The position numbers and the translations under genes were made by a program. Under the pieces are notes generated by a model that searched no databases, was not told the DNA's origin, and saw only the letters and a program-made list of their open reading frames with translations. This document shows positions 1-7,004 of a stretch of 64,000 nucleotides of DNA, in pieces. The stretch spans positions 248,001 through 312,000 of the forward strand of contig NZ_KB905155.1 of the NCBI RefSeq assembly GCF_000378605.1. Reading direction: 5' to 3'. Positions within the stretch are counted from its first letter, which is position 1; every line of letters starts with the position of its first letter. The stretch comes from Thioalkalivibrio sp. ALJ21. GTDB taxonomy: Bacteria; Pseudomonadota; Gammaproteobacteria; Ectothiorhodospirales; Ectothiorhodospiraceae.

Positions 1-968
1 CCGAGTATGTCGGCTCCGAGCATTACGATGCCTTCTGTGGCTCCCGCCCACAGGCCGGTCCGGAGAAGGTTTCCGTGAGTCGCACCTGGAACCAGCAGAA
101 CGTCTCGGGTACCTCCGTAGGGCGCTCCGCAAGGGTCACCGGGGACGAGTACGGCGCATGCAAACCGGTGTCGGGTACGCCTTATATTGGCGCTGACCAG
201 TACGAGGCCTACTGCGAGCCGCGCGATATGCAGACGGCGCAGACCCGCGTGGCCGAACGCCACGCGACGCCGGGGCATCCGGTTTCCGGGAGTCAGCCGG
301 GTTACGACGAGCGCGTGACGGGCACCGAACGCGGTGCATGCCAGGACGTGTCCGGTGCGCCGTATGTCGGGGCGAACGAATTTGCCGCGACCTGTCCGAC
401 GGCCGTTGGCAGCCTGCACCCGCGGCTGCGCCCCGAAGGCCAGGCTGCTGTATCCGCGCCGGTGGCCGAGGTCCCGGCCCATGCGATGCCGAATGACGGC
501 TTCAGCGTTCAGAGTCCGGCCCGCGAGGCGTGGGCGCGCCGCGAACGTCGTGTGACGGGTACCGCCTACGGCGCTTCGGGTGGCATCACCGGCCCGATCA
601 ACAAGGCGACGGGCTTGGTGTCCGGGACCGAAGAGTTTCGTTATCAGCCGGATCGTCACCAGCCGGTACCGGCTCAGGCCGACGACGCGGCCAAGATGGG
701 CGCCGAGCGCGTGACCGTTAACGGTAGCAGCAACGGTGTGACGATTACGGGTGATGACTGGGGCCGTGGGAGCAGCGTGACCGGCACCGAAGGGTTCGCC
801 ACGCGTCGTAACGCGACGCAAAAGGGCAACCCGCGGGGTGAAGGGCGCAGTGCCTATGCCAATCGCGAGCTCGAGCGCAAGGAAGTGCCGATGAGCAAGA
901 TCACAGGTTCCTCCGGGAACAGTGGCAGCGGTTCGCTGGTGACCCTGTCCGGCGGTGCCCGCGGCTAA
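1..968 (+). CDS. csoS2: Carboxysome assembly scaffold CsoS2, C-terminal part (5' end outside window)
   Basis: The reading frame is open from base 3, so the gene starts upstream; about 321 C-terminal residues are visible. CsoS2 is the disordered scaffold that links Rubisco to the alpha-carboxysome shell. The visible part holds repeats of the [VI][TS]G type, such as VTGDEYGAC, VSGTPYIGADQYEAYC and VSGAPYVGANEFAATC, which belong to the middle and C-terminal shell-binding regions. It ends in a glycine/serine-rich tail (ITGSSGNSGSG, then VTLSGGARG) like the terminal peptide of known CsoS2. It is the first visible gene of the cso operon and lies 29 bp before csoSCA. The N-terminal Rubisco-binding repeats cannot be seen, so full length and any internal frameshift site are unknown. 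Confidence 0.97.
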   Translation, partial: EYVGSEHYDAFCGSRPQAGPEKVSVSRTWNQQNVSGTSVGRSARVTGDEYGACKPVSGTPYIGADQYEAYCEPRDMQTAQTRVAERHATPGHPVSGSQPGYDERVTGTERGACQDVSGAPYVGANEFAATCPTAVGSLHPRLRPEGQAAVSAPVAEVPAHAMPNDGFSVQSPAREAWARRERRVTGTAYGASGGITGPINKATGLVSGTEEFRYQPDRHQPVPAQADDAAKMGAERVTVNGSSNGVTITGDDWGRGSSVTGTEGFATRRNATQKGNPRGEGRSAYANRELERKEVPMSKITGSSGNSGSGSLVTLSGGARG

Positions 969-997
969 GCGGCGAATAAGGAGGCGATACGACCACG

Positions 998-2566
998 ATG
1001 GTGCGCCGAGGCCGCCGCAAGACTTCGCCCTTTGGCACGCGTTACGCGACGCCACGGGGAAGTGCCGTCCGGTCGCCGGTAGCACAAGGTGCCAATTCGG
1101 TGGCTGCGCAACCGCTGGTTAGCGCGGTGCCGCCGAAGGCGCCGGAGCCGCTGGATGTGCCTTCTGTGTTGAAGCCCGGGCATCCCCTGGCGGATGTTGC
1201 CGACAACGAAAGGCTGTATGCGTTTGAAAGCGGCTTTCGCGATCGGTTCGCGAATCTGGTGCCGGTACTGAAAGAGGTCCATGCGCTGCAACACGAGCGG
1301 GACTTCGAGGAAAAGGCGCAACGGATTGTGGAGGATAACCTCGGCTATCGGTTGCCGGAACGCGTCCTGGAAGATGCGTGGATCAACGATCTGGACACGC
1401 GCGAACTGTACCTGCACGGGACGTTCGAGCTGTTCGATCAGCTGGTCAATGAATACTGGGCGGGTCGGGATGACCTGGTGGACGAGGCGGAACGCGCGAT
1501 TGCGTATTTCCTCGACTGCGATTTCCACGAAGTGGACATCTCGCCCTGTTCCGACGGGCGGCTGTTGAGCCTGCGGCGCTTCATCCTGCGCCTGCCGGAT
1601 CTGGCCGTTCGAGTGAAGAGTTATGCCGGGGCGCAGTTCGACATCGAAGAGGATGTCCGCCACTGGACGAAACGCGAGCTGTTGCGGTTCCGCGAAGGAC
1701 GGCCGACGACGGCGGATGTGCCGAGTCGCTACCTGAAGATCGCGGCGTATCACTACAGCAGTGCGGACCCGCACCACCAGGGGTGCGCGGCGCACGGCAA
1801 CAGCGAACGGGATGCGGCGGATGCCGCGCTGCGACAGCTGCGGGCGTTTCGTCAGGCGATCGAGAACACCTACTGCTGTGGGGCCTCGGTCGACACGCTG
1901 CTGATTGGTGTGGACACGGATACGGATGCAGTGAAGATCCATATCCCCGACGCCGATACGCGGATGAGTCTGTACCGCTTCGTGGATAGCGCGAAGGTGT
2001 ATCGGGAGACGCAGGACCTGGACGGCCGTGAGGCGGAATTGCGCGTGTATCAGGCGATCCAGGACGCGATCCACCAGCAGGGCTGGGGTCACGGCAACGG
2101 GGCGCCGCACGAGGGGATGCTTCGACTGATCTCCCGTCTGCTGCTGAACAATATTTCGCAGCTCGATTACGTGGCGCGCTACCACAACGGGCATTACGCC
2201 GATGTGGGCCACCGCGAGCGAGTGATCATCGTCGGCCAGGAAGTCGAGGAGATGCAGGTACGCAACTTTGCCTACTTCGCGCACCTGGAGACGATGGAAG
2301 AAGGCGCCCACGGGATGGATGTGGGGGTGAACAAGATCTTTCGGCAGCTGAATGTCGAGCGGGGCCTGCCGGTACCGGTGGTGATCCATTACCGCTACGA
2401 CCGCAAGGTGCCGGGGTCGCGCGAGCGGGTCGAGGCCCGCTGCCGGCGGATTCGCGACCAGATCATGGCGCGCTACCGCGAACTGGCCGAGAAGGGCCTG
2501 ATCGGGTGCCACATGGTGATTCGCGACAAGCGCAGCGGCAGCCAGTTGGAACCGCTCGCCGGGTGA
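998..2566 (+). CDS. csoSCA: Carboxysome shell carbonic anhydrase CsoSCA (CsoS3)
   Basis: A 522-residue epsilon/beta-type carbonic anhydrase that converts bicarbonate to CO2 inside the carboxysome. The zinc site can be read directly: Cys184 in SPCSDGR, with the Asp186/Arg188 dyad, then His252 in YHYSSADPHHQGC and Cys263 at the end of that motif. The spacing matches the Cys-His-Cys ligands known for Halothiobacillus CsoSCA. The first 50 or so residues are basic and low in complexity, as expected of the N-terminal peptide that recruits the enzyme to Rubisco. The ATG at 998 is preceded by AAGGAGG. Length and position after csoS2 are typical of cso operons. Confidence 0.97.
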   Translation: MVRRGRRKTSPFGTRYATPRGSAVRSPVAQGANSVAAQPLVSAVPPKAPEPLDVPSVLKPGHPLADVADNERLYAFESGFRDRFANLVPVLKEVHALQHERDFEEKAQRIVEDNLGYRLPERVLEDAWINDLDTRELYLHGTFELFDQLVNEYWAGRDDLVDEAERAIAYFLDCDFHEVDISPCSDGRLLSLRRFILRLPDLAVRVKSYAGAQFDIEEDVRHWTKRELLRFREGRPTTADVPSRYLKIAAYHYSSADPHHQGCAAHGNSERDAADAALRQLRAFRQAIENTYCCGASVDTLLIGVDTDTDAVKIHIPDADTRMSLYRFVDSAKVYRETQDLDGREAELRVYQAIQDAIHQQGWGHGNGAPHEGMLRLISRLLLNNISQLDYVARYHNGHYADVGHRERVIIVGQEVEEMQVRNFAYFAHLETMEEGAHGMDVGVNKIFRQLNVERGLPVPVVIHYRYDRKVPGSRERVEARCRRIRDQIMARYRELAEKGLIGCHMVIRDKRSGSQLEPLAG

Positions 2567-2582
2567 GCTAACGGGACACGGA

Positions 2583-2834
2583 ATGAAGATCTGCAAGGTA
2601 GAGAAGACGCTGGTTTCGACCAACCGGATCCGGGATCTGGGTCACCGTCCCTTGCTGGTGGTCCAGGAGAAGGCCGGCGGGCCGCGCACGGTCGCGGTGG
2701 ATGCGGTCGGTTGTGTTCCCGGGGATTGGGTGATCGTGGTCGGCTCGTCCGCGGCGCGCGAGGCGGCCGGCAGCAAGGAATACCCCAGTGACGCGACGAT
2801 CGTCGGGATCATCGATTACTGGGAGGAGCAGTAG
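2583..2834 (+). CDS. csoS4A: Carboxysome shell vertex protein CsoS4A
   Basis: An 83-residue bacterial microcompartment vertex (BMV, EutN/CcmL) protein. Family members form pentamers that cap the vertices of the icosahedral shell. It begins MKICKVEKTLVSTNRI, contains LLVVQEK and VAVDAVGCVPGDWV, and ends ATIVGIIDYWEEQ, all typical of the pentamer fold. It follows csoSCA by 16 bp and is separated from csoS4B by 4 bp, so the pair is probably translated together. Which paralogue is A and which B is assigned from operon order and length. Confidence 0.95.
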   Translation: MKICKVEKTLVSTNRIRDLGHRPLLVVQEKAGGPRTVAVDAVGCVPGDWVIVVGSSAAREAAGSKEYPSDATIVGIIDYWEEQ

Positions 2835-2838
2835 CTCC

Positions 2839-3171
2839 ATGGAAATTATGCAGGTGCAGGACGAACTGGTGGTGACCCGTCGTGTGGACGGTCTCCAGAC
2901 CATGTCGCTGCGCGTGCTGGTGGATCAAAAGGGTGCGCTCAGCGTCGCCGTGGATCCGGTTGGTGCACACCCGGGCAACTGGGTGTTCACGATCTCTGGA
3001 TCGGCCGCGCGCTACGCGCTCGATGACCCCAAGGTGACAACCGATCTGACGATCGGCGGCATCATCGACCACTGGGACGATGGTGGCAGGAAAGCGGAAG
3101 GGTCGACGAACAAGGCTGGACAAGACCAGACCGATGCACAGCGCTCTGCTAGTGCCCACAAGGCGGCTTGA
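2839..3171 (+). CDS. csoS4B: Carboxysome shell vertex protein CsoS4B
   Basis: A 110-residue BMV-family pentamer protein, paralogous to the preceding gene (VAVDPVGAHPGNWVFTISG and TIGGIIDHW). The start at 2839 (MEIMQVQDELV) is chosen because the family fold begins there; a longer frame opens upstream inside csoS4A, and GGAGG at the end of csoS4A serves as ribosome-binding site. After the conserved HW residues there is an extra tail of roughly 30 residues, rich in Lys, Gln, Ser and Ala, that csoS4A lacks. The tail is probably disordered and its role is unknown. Confidence 0.94.
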   Translation: MEIMQVQDELVVTRRVDGLQTMSLRVLVDQKGALSVAVDPVGAHPGNWVFTISGSAARYALDDPKVTTDLTIGGIIDHWDDGGRKAEGSTNKAGQDQTDAQRSASAHKAA

Positions 3172-3215
3172 GCGTCATTTTAATTGGAAAAACTGTAACT
3201 CCAGGAGAAAGAGAA

Positions 3216-3515
3216 ATGGCAACTGAACGTTTTGGTGTGGCGCTGGGCATGATCGAGACCCGTGGTCTGGTGCCGGCGATTGAAGCCGCTGATGCGATGA
3301 CCAAGGCCTCGGAAGTGCGCCTGATCGGTCGTCAGTTCGTCGGTGGTGGTTACGTGACCGTGCTGGTCCGTGGCGAGACCGGCGCCGTGAACGCTGCGGT
3401 GCGTGCCGGTGCGGATTCCTGCGAGCGTGTGGGTGACGGCCTGGTGGCTGCGCACATCATTGCCCGCGTGCATTCCGAAGTGGAAAGCATCCTGCCCGAG
3501 CAGGTTGAAAAGTAA
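3216..3515 (+). CDS. csoS1C: Carboxysome shell hexamer protein CsoS1 (first copy, CsoS1C position)
   Basis: A 99-residue single BMC-domain protein, a major shell facet protein that forms hexagonal tiles. It carries GMIETRGLVPAIEAADAM and the ETGAVNAAVRAGADSC segment around the pore. The start at 3216 (MATERFGVALG) is set by AGGAGA seven bases upstream and by alignment with the next two paralogues; an in-frame start at 3168 is rejected. It is the first of three tandem copies. The letter C follows the Halothiobacillus gene order and is an inference. Confidence 0.95.
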   Translation: MATERFGVALGMIETRGLVPAIEAADAMTKASEVRLIGRQFVGGGYVTVLVRGETGAVNAAVRAGADSCERVGDGLVAAHIIARVHSEVESILPEQVEK

Positions 3516-3546
3516 TTCATCAGTAACGCTTGATAGGAGTTAAGTA

Positions 3547-3840
3547 ATGGCTAGCGAAAACTTTGGTGTGGCCCTCGGCATGATCGAGACCCGTGGTCTG
3601 GTGCCGGCGATTGAAGCTGCCGATGCGATGACCAAGGCCTCGGAAGTGCGCCTGATCGGTCGTCAGTTCGTCGGTGGCGGTTACGTGACCGTTCTGGTGC
3701 GTGGCGAGACCGGCGCTGTGAACGCTGCGGTGCGTGCCGGTGCGGATTCCTGCGAGCGTGTGGGTGACGGCCTGGTGGCTGCGCACATCATTGCCCGTGT
3801 GCATTCCGAGGTGGAAAACATCCTCCCGGAAAAGCCGTAA
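3547..3840 (+). CDS. csoS1A: Carboxysome shell hexamer protein CsoS1 (second copy, CsoS1A position)
   Basis: A 97-residue BMC-domain shell protein, nearly identical to the first copy between GMIETRGL and AAHIIARVHSEVE. Differences are confined to the first residues (MASENFG) and the C-terminus (NILPEKP). An AGGAG ribosome-binding site lies just upstream of the ATG. It should co-assemble with the flanking copies into shell facets. Long stretches are also identical at the DNA level, which suggests recent duplication or gene conversion. Confidence 0.95.
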   Translation: MASENFGVALGMIETRGLVPAIEAADAMTKASEVRLIGRQFVGGGYVTVLVRGETGAVNAAVRAGADSCERVGDGLVAAHIIARVHSEVENILPEKP

Positions 3841-3846
3841 GTCCCT

Positions 3847-3864
3847 GCGGCGGATAAACGCCGC
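3847..3864 (+). other. Intercistronic stem-loop between the second and third csoS1 genes
   Basis: GCGGCG (3847-3852) pairs perfectly with CGCCGC (3859-3864) around a six-base GATAAA loop. It sits 7 bp after the second csoS1 stop codon and has no T-run, so it is not a classical terminator. Such hairpins can stabilise the upstream message against 3' decay and set shell-protein ratios; that role is inferred here. Confidence 0.5.
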
Positions 3865-3908
3865 CGCGGCCAAGCGGCCCGGCGGCCCGTTTGTAAAAGA
3901 GGTTAGCA

Positions 3909-4223
3909 ATGGCGAGCGAAATTTCTGGTGTGGCCCTGGGCATGATCGAGACCCGTGGTCTGGTGCCGGCAATTGAAGCGGCGGATGCGATGACCAAGGC
4001 CTCGGAAGTGCGCCTGATCGGTCGTCAGTTCGTCGGTGGTGGTTACGTGACCGTGCTGGTCCGTGGCGAGACCGGTGCCGTGAATGCGGCGGTGCGTGCC
4101 GGTGCGGATTCCTGCGAGCGTGTGGGTGACGGCCTGGTGGCTGCGCACATCATTGCCCGCGTCCACTCCGAAGTGGAAAGCATCCTGCCGAAGGCCCCGA
4201 CCGCCGACGGCTCGGCCAGTTGA
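3909..4223 (+). CDS. csoS1B: Carboxysome shell hexamer protein CsoS1 (third copy, CsoS1B-like)
   Basis: A 104-residue BMC-domain shell protein, the third tandem paralogue (MASEISGVALGMIETRG). Its C-terminus is longer than in the other two (KAPTADGSAS after VESIL), which is the feature that separates CsoS1B from CsoS1A and CsoS1C in known operons. It is set apart from the second copy by a 68-bp spacer containing a GC-rich hairpin, so its expression may be tuned separately. The ferritin-like gene starts 10 bp downstream. Confidence 0.95.
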   Translation: MASEISGVALGMIETRGLVPAIEAADAMTKASEVRLIGRQFVGGGYVTVLVRGETGAVNAAVRAGADSCERVGDGLVAAHIIARVHSEVESILPKAPTADGSAS

Positions 4224-4233
4224 GGCAACCTCG

Positions 4234-4659
4234 ATGGCGGATCCGCGGATCGTGGGTTACCTGAACCGCGCGGTGGCGCATGAGCTGTCCGCGGTGCAGC
4301 AGTATCTGGCCCAGGCGCGATTGACCGCGATGTGGGGCATGAGCGATGTCAGCGAATGCCTGCGTCGGGACGCTCAGGAGGAACTGGACCATGCGGATCG
4401 ATTCATGACTCGCATGTTTCACCATGGGGTGGCCCCCAACGGGAGCCAGCTGGCGCCCGTGCGGCTGGGGCGCTCGATGGCCGAATTGCTGGAGCGCAAC
4501 CGCGAACTGGAGATGGAGGCCGTGCGCCTGTATGACGAGGCGGCGGTCTACTGTCGACGCGTGGGCGCGGCGGCCGATGCCGAGTTGTTCGAGGGAATCC
4601 TCGAGGAAGAACTCGAACATGTGCGCGAGATCGACGCACAGGAAGTCGCGGCCCGCTAG
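4234..4659 (+). CDS. Ferritin-like (bacterioferritin-type) protein of the carboxysome operon
   Basis: A 141-residue four-helix ferritin-like protein. Iron-ligand patterns are visible in the expected order: Glu in helix 1 (AHELSAVQQYL), ExxH in helix 2 (EELDHADRF), Glu in helix 3 (NRELEMEAVRLY) and ExxH in helix 4 (EEELEHVREI). Ferritin-like genes at this place are known in other cso operons, but their function in carboxysomes is not established; iron storage or redox protection are options. The ATG at 4234 lies 10 bp after csoS1B. A longer frame from 4084 overlaps csoS1B and is rejected. Confidence 0.9.
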   Translation: MADPRIVGYLNRAVAHELSAVQQYLAQARLTAMWGMSDVSECLRRDAQEELDHADRFMTRMFHHGVAPNGSQLAPVRLGRSMAELLERNRELEMEAVRLYDEAAVYCRRVGAAADAELFEGILEEELEHVREIDAQEVAAR

Positions 4660-4691
4660 GGGTACGCCTGTCCAACGTTCTGGAGTAGTGC

Positions 4692-4973
4692 ATGGCGGAT
4701 AGCGATCTCGTGGTGCCGGCCGGCTGGGAGCCGGGCAAGGGCTCTTCGGCGACCATCAGCAAGCAGTTCACCTTCGACCGTTACGGCATCACGCGCGAGT
4801 TTCTCGATCGGGTGGCCGAGTTGTCGGAGGAGGATGGCTATCATCCCAATATCAGTTTCGGTACGACGTATGTGAACATCACCATTGATGCGCGCGACGG
4901 CGACCGGATTGGCGAGGCGGATCAGCGTTTCGCACAGGAGGTGGATCGGCTGGCCAGCGAAACGACTGGCTGA
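4692..4973 (+). CDS. acRAF: Rubisco assembly factor acRAF (pterin carbinolamine dehydratase-like)
   Basis: A 93-residue protein with the pterin-4a-carbinolamine dehydratase fold. In alpha-carboxysome operons this family serves as a Rubisco assembly factor. The dehydratase active site normally has a His-His-Pro motif; here the equivalent segment reads EEDGYHPNISFG, with only one His, so dehydratase activity is doubtful and a chaperone role more likely. It lies 32 bp after the ferritin-like gene and 63 bp before mcdA. The function is assigned from family knowledge and operon position. Confidence 0.88.
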   Translation: MADSDLVVPAGWEPGKGSSATISKQFTFDRYGITREFLDRVAELSEEDGYHPNISFGTTYVNITIDARDGDRIGEADQRFAQEVDRLASETTG

Positions 4974-5036
4974 TCGACCATCACGTCAGAGGCTACGGGG
5001 CTGGTGCGGCCAGTTCCTGCCCAAGGAGGCTGATAC

Positions 5037-5672
5037 GTGGGTTCCCGGGTATTCGCGGTAGTCAATCAGAAAGGGGGTACCGGCAAGACCACCCTCTCCA
5101 TGAATCTCGCCGCCGGTCTAGCGCGTCGAGGACGCACCCTGGTGGTCGATGCGGATCCGCAGGGATCGGCCGGGCAATGGGCGCGGATGTCCTCGGATGA
5201 CCGTCCCTTTCCCGCCTCCGTGTTCTCCGTCGCGGGGCCGCTGGATCGCGAACTCAAGGCGCTGCGCAAGGACTACGATCACATCGTGGTCGACTGCCCG
5301 CCAACCCTGGAGGGTGGGGCGGTGAGCGCTGCGCTCGCCGGTTCGGATGTCGTGTTGATCCCCGTTCTGCCATCCCCCGTGGATCTTTGGGGCAGCGTCC
5401 GGATGGGGCGCGGTCTGGAGGAGGCGCAGATGAAGAATCGTTCGCTGCGCCCCTATGTCGTGGTCAACCAGCTCGAGGTCCGCAGTGCGCTGTCGCGTGC
5501 GATGAAGCATGCACTGATGGAGATCGACATCCCCGCCCTGGAGCAGTCGCTCCGCCGGCGGGCCATCTACCGGCGCTCCGCGCTGGAAGGCTGTTCCGTG
5601 TACGACCTGGGCAAACCGGGCGAACCGGCGGCGGCCGAGATCGAAGCCATCATCGAGGAGGTGTCGCAATGA
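5037..5672 (+). CDS. mcdA: Carboxysome-positioning ATPase McdA (ParA family)
   Basis: A 211-residue ParA/MinD-type ATPase that spaces carboxysomes along the nucleoid. Near the N-terminus it has the Walker A motif KGGTGKTT, followed by VVDADPQGSAGQW (Walker A') and HIVVDCPPT (Walker B). It starts with GTG at 5037, supported by AAGGAGG seven bases upstream. Its stop overlaps the mcdB start (ATGA), as expected for a partner pair. Earlier annotations of cso loci call this gene parA or cbbA; McdA is the current name for the alpha-carboxysome version. Confidence 0.92.
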   Translation: MGSRVFAVVNQKGGTGKTTLSMNLAAGLARRGRTLVVDADPQGSAGQWARMSSDDRPFPASVFSVAGPLDRELKALRKDYDHIVVDCPPTLEGGAVSAALAGSDVVLIPVLPSPVDLWGSVRMGRGLEEAQMKNRSLRPYVVVNQLEVRSALSRAMKHALMEIDIPALEQSLRRRAIYRRSALEGCSVYDLGKPGEPAAAEIEAIIEEVSQ

Positions 5673-6097
5673 GCAATCTGCAAGACAAGCTGGCGGCCGG
5701 TGTGCGCAGCGCCCGGGAAGACCAGAACAAGGACAACAACGCCGCGGCGGCCAGCGCGCCGAAAAAAGACACCAGTACGACCCCCGCGAGCGCGCAAACG
5801 CATCAGGCGGCCAGCACCAAGGCAGCCGCCACGAAAAAGGCCGCGACGCCAAAAAGCACGGGGCGCAAGACGGCGACCCGCAAGGCTTCGACAGCCAAGC
5901 GCAAGGCCCCGGCGAGGAAGCCAGCCGCACAGACCGCACGCAAGACGTCAGCCACGAAGACGGCGGCCAAGAAGTCCAGCGGGTCCGGCAGCAGTCGCGG
6001 AGGCCGCACCACCGCCGAGCTTGATCCGGGCAAGGCGAAGGCGACGGCCGACGAGCCGTGGAAGAACCTGCACCCGAATCGTATCTGGCCGGACTGA
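5669..6097 (+). CDS. mcdB: Carboxysome-positioning adaptor McdB
   Basis: A 142-residue, strongly basic, low-complexity protein dominated by Lys, Ala, Thr and Ser (repeated KKAAT and KTA-type units), so it is predicted disordered. It ends NLHPNRIWPD; a conserved Trp close to the C-terminus is a recognised feature of alpha-type McdB, the partner that recruits McdA to the shell. The ATG at 5669 overlaps the mcdA stop by four bases. A longer frame opens within mcdA and is rejected. A strong terminator follows, so mcdB ends this transcription unit. Confidence 0.9.
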   Translation: MSNLQDKLAAGVRSAREDQNKDNNAAAASAPKKDTSTTPASAQTHQAASTKAAATKKAATPKSTGRKTATRKASTAKRKAPARKPAAQTARKTSATKTAAKKSSGSGSSRGGRTTAELDPGKAKATADEPWKNLHPNRIWPD

Positions 6098-6112
6098 GTC
6101 AGGGCGTTTCGG

Positions 6113-6160
6113 GGCCGGGGCTGGTCGGGGTGCTGGGCATCCCGTCCCCCGGCCTTTTTT
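6113..6160 (+). terminator. Rho-independent terminator between mcdB and cbbQ
   Basis: GGCCGGGG (6113-6120) pairs with CCCCGGCC (6147-6154) and is followed directly by six Ts. The 26-base loop can fold further. This divides the cso-mcd transcription unit from cbbQO, although read-through is possible. Confidence 0.8.
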
Positions 6161-6178
6161 GATTGAGGAGTCTGGGCA

Positions 6179-6982
6179 ATGCAAGACGATCTGCGCGATC
6201 ACCTGATCACGGAAGAGCCGTATTACCAGCCGGTCGCGGACGAGATCGAGCTGTACGAGGCGGCGTATTCGGTGCGCATGCCGATGATGCTGAAGGGTCC
6301 GACGGGCTGCGGGAAGACCCGCTTCGTCGAGCACATGGCCTGGAAGCTCGGCAAGCCGCTGATTACGGTCGCCTGTAACGAGGACATGACGGCTTCCGAT
6401 CTGGTCGGGCGTTATCTGCTCGATGCCGACGGTACGCGCTGGCAGGATGGTCCGCTGACCCTGGCCGCGCGTCACGGGGCGATCTGCTATCTCGACGAGA
6501 TTGTCGAGGCCCGGCAGGACACCACGGTGGTGATCCACCCGCTGACCGACAACCGCCGCGTGCTCCCGCTGGAGAAGAAGGGCGAGATGGTCCAGGCCCA
6601 TGCGGACTTCCAGGTCGTCATTTCCTACAATCCGGGCTACCAGAGCCTGATGAAGGATCTGAAGCAGTCGACCAAGCAGCGTTTCGGTGCACTCGATTTC
6701 GACTACCCCGATCACGAGACCGAGGCGAAGATCGTCGCCCACGAGGGCAAGATCAACGAGGAGATGGCCGGCAAGCTGGTCAGCGTGGCCGAGCGCGCGC
6801 GCAACCTGAAGGGCCATGGCCTGGACGAGGGCATCTCCACCCGCATGCTGGTATACGCCGCCTCGCTGATCGCCAAGGGCGTGGAGCCCCTGGGGGCCTG
6901 CCGCATGGCACTCGTGCGCCCGATCACCGACGATCCGGACATGCGCGACGCGCTGGATTCGGCCGTCACCACGTTCTTCTAG
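6179..6982 (+). CDS. cbbQ: Rubisco activase AAA+ subunit CbbQ
   Basis: A 267-residue MoxR-type AAA+ ATPase. Walker A is GPTGCGKT at residues 40-47 and Walker B lies in ICYLDEI. With CbbO it forms an activase that removes inhibitory sugar phosphates from form I Rubisco. GAGGAG precedes the ATG, and cbbO follows 22 bp downstream, the usual pairing. Placement after mcdB suggests this is the carboxysome-associated CbbQ type. Confidence 0.95.
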   Translation: MQDDLRDHLITEEPYYQPVADEIELYEAAYSVRMPMMLKGPTGCGKTRFVEHMAWKLGKPLITVACNEDMTASDLVGRYLLDADGTRWQDGPLTLAARHGAICYLDEIVEARQDTTVVIHPLTDNRRVLPLEKKGEMVQAHADFQVVISYNPGYQSLMKDLKQSTKQRFGALDFDYPDHETEAKIVAHEGKINEEMAGKLVSVAERARNLKGHGLDEGISTRMLVYAASLIAKGVEPLGACRMALVRPITDDPDMRDALDSAVTTFF

Positions 6983-7004
6983 CGCAGCTCGGGGCGCCAA
7001 ACCC

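Noticed and set aside
965-2623. 552-residue frame on the - strand over csoSCA
   Set aside because: It is a reverse-frame shadow of a strongly supported gene; it shows Arg/His/Val-rich composition typical of antisense GC-rich frames and no known domain.
3841-3908. Terminator between csoS1 copies 2 and 3
   Set aside because: The hairpin has no T-run and the third copy has no evident promoter, so it is recorded only as a stem-loop.
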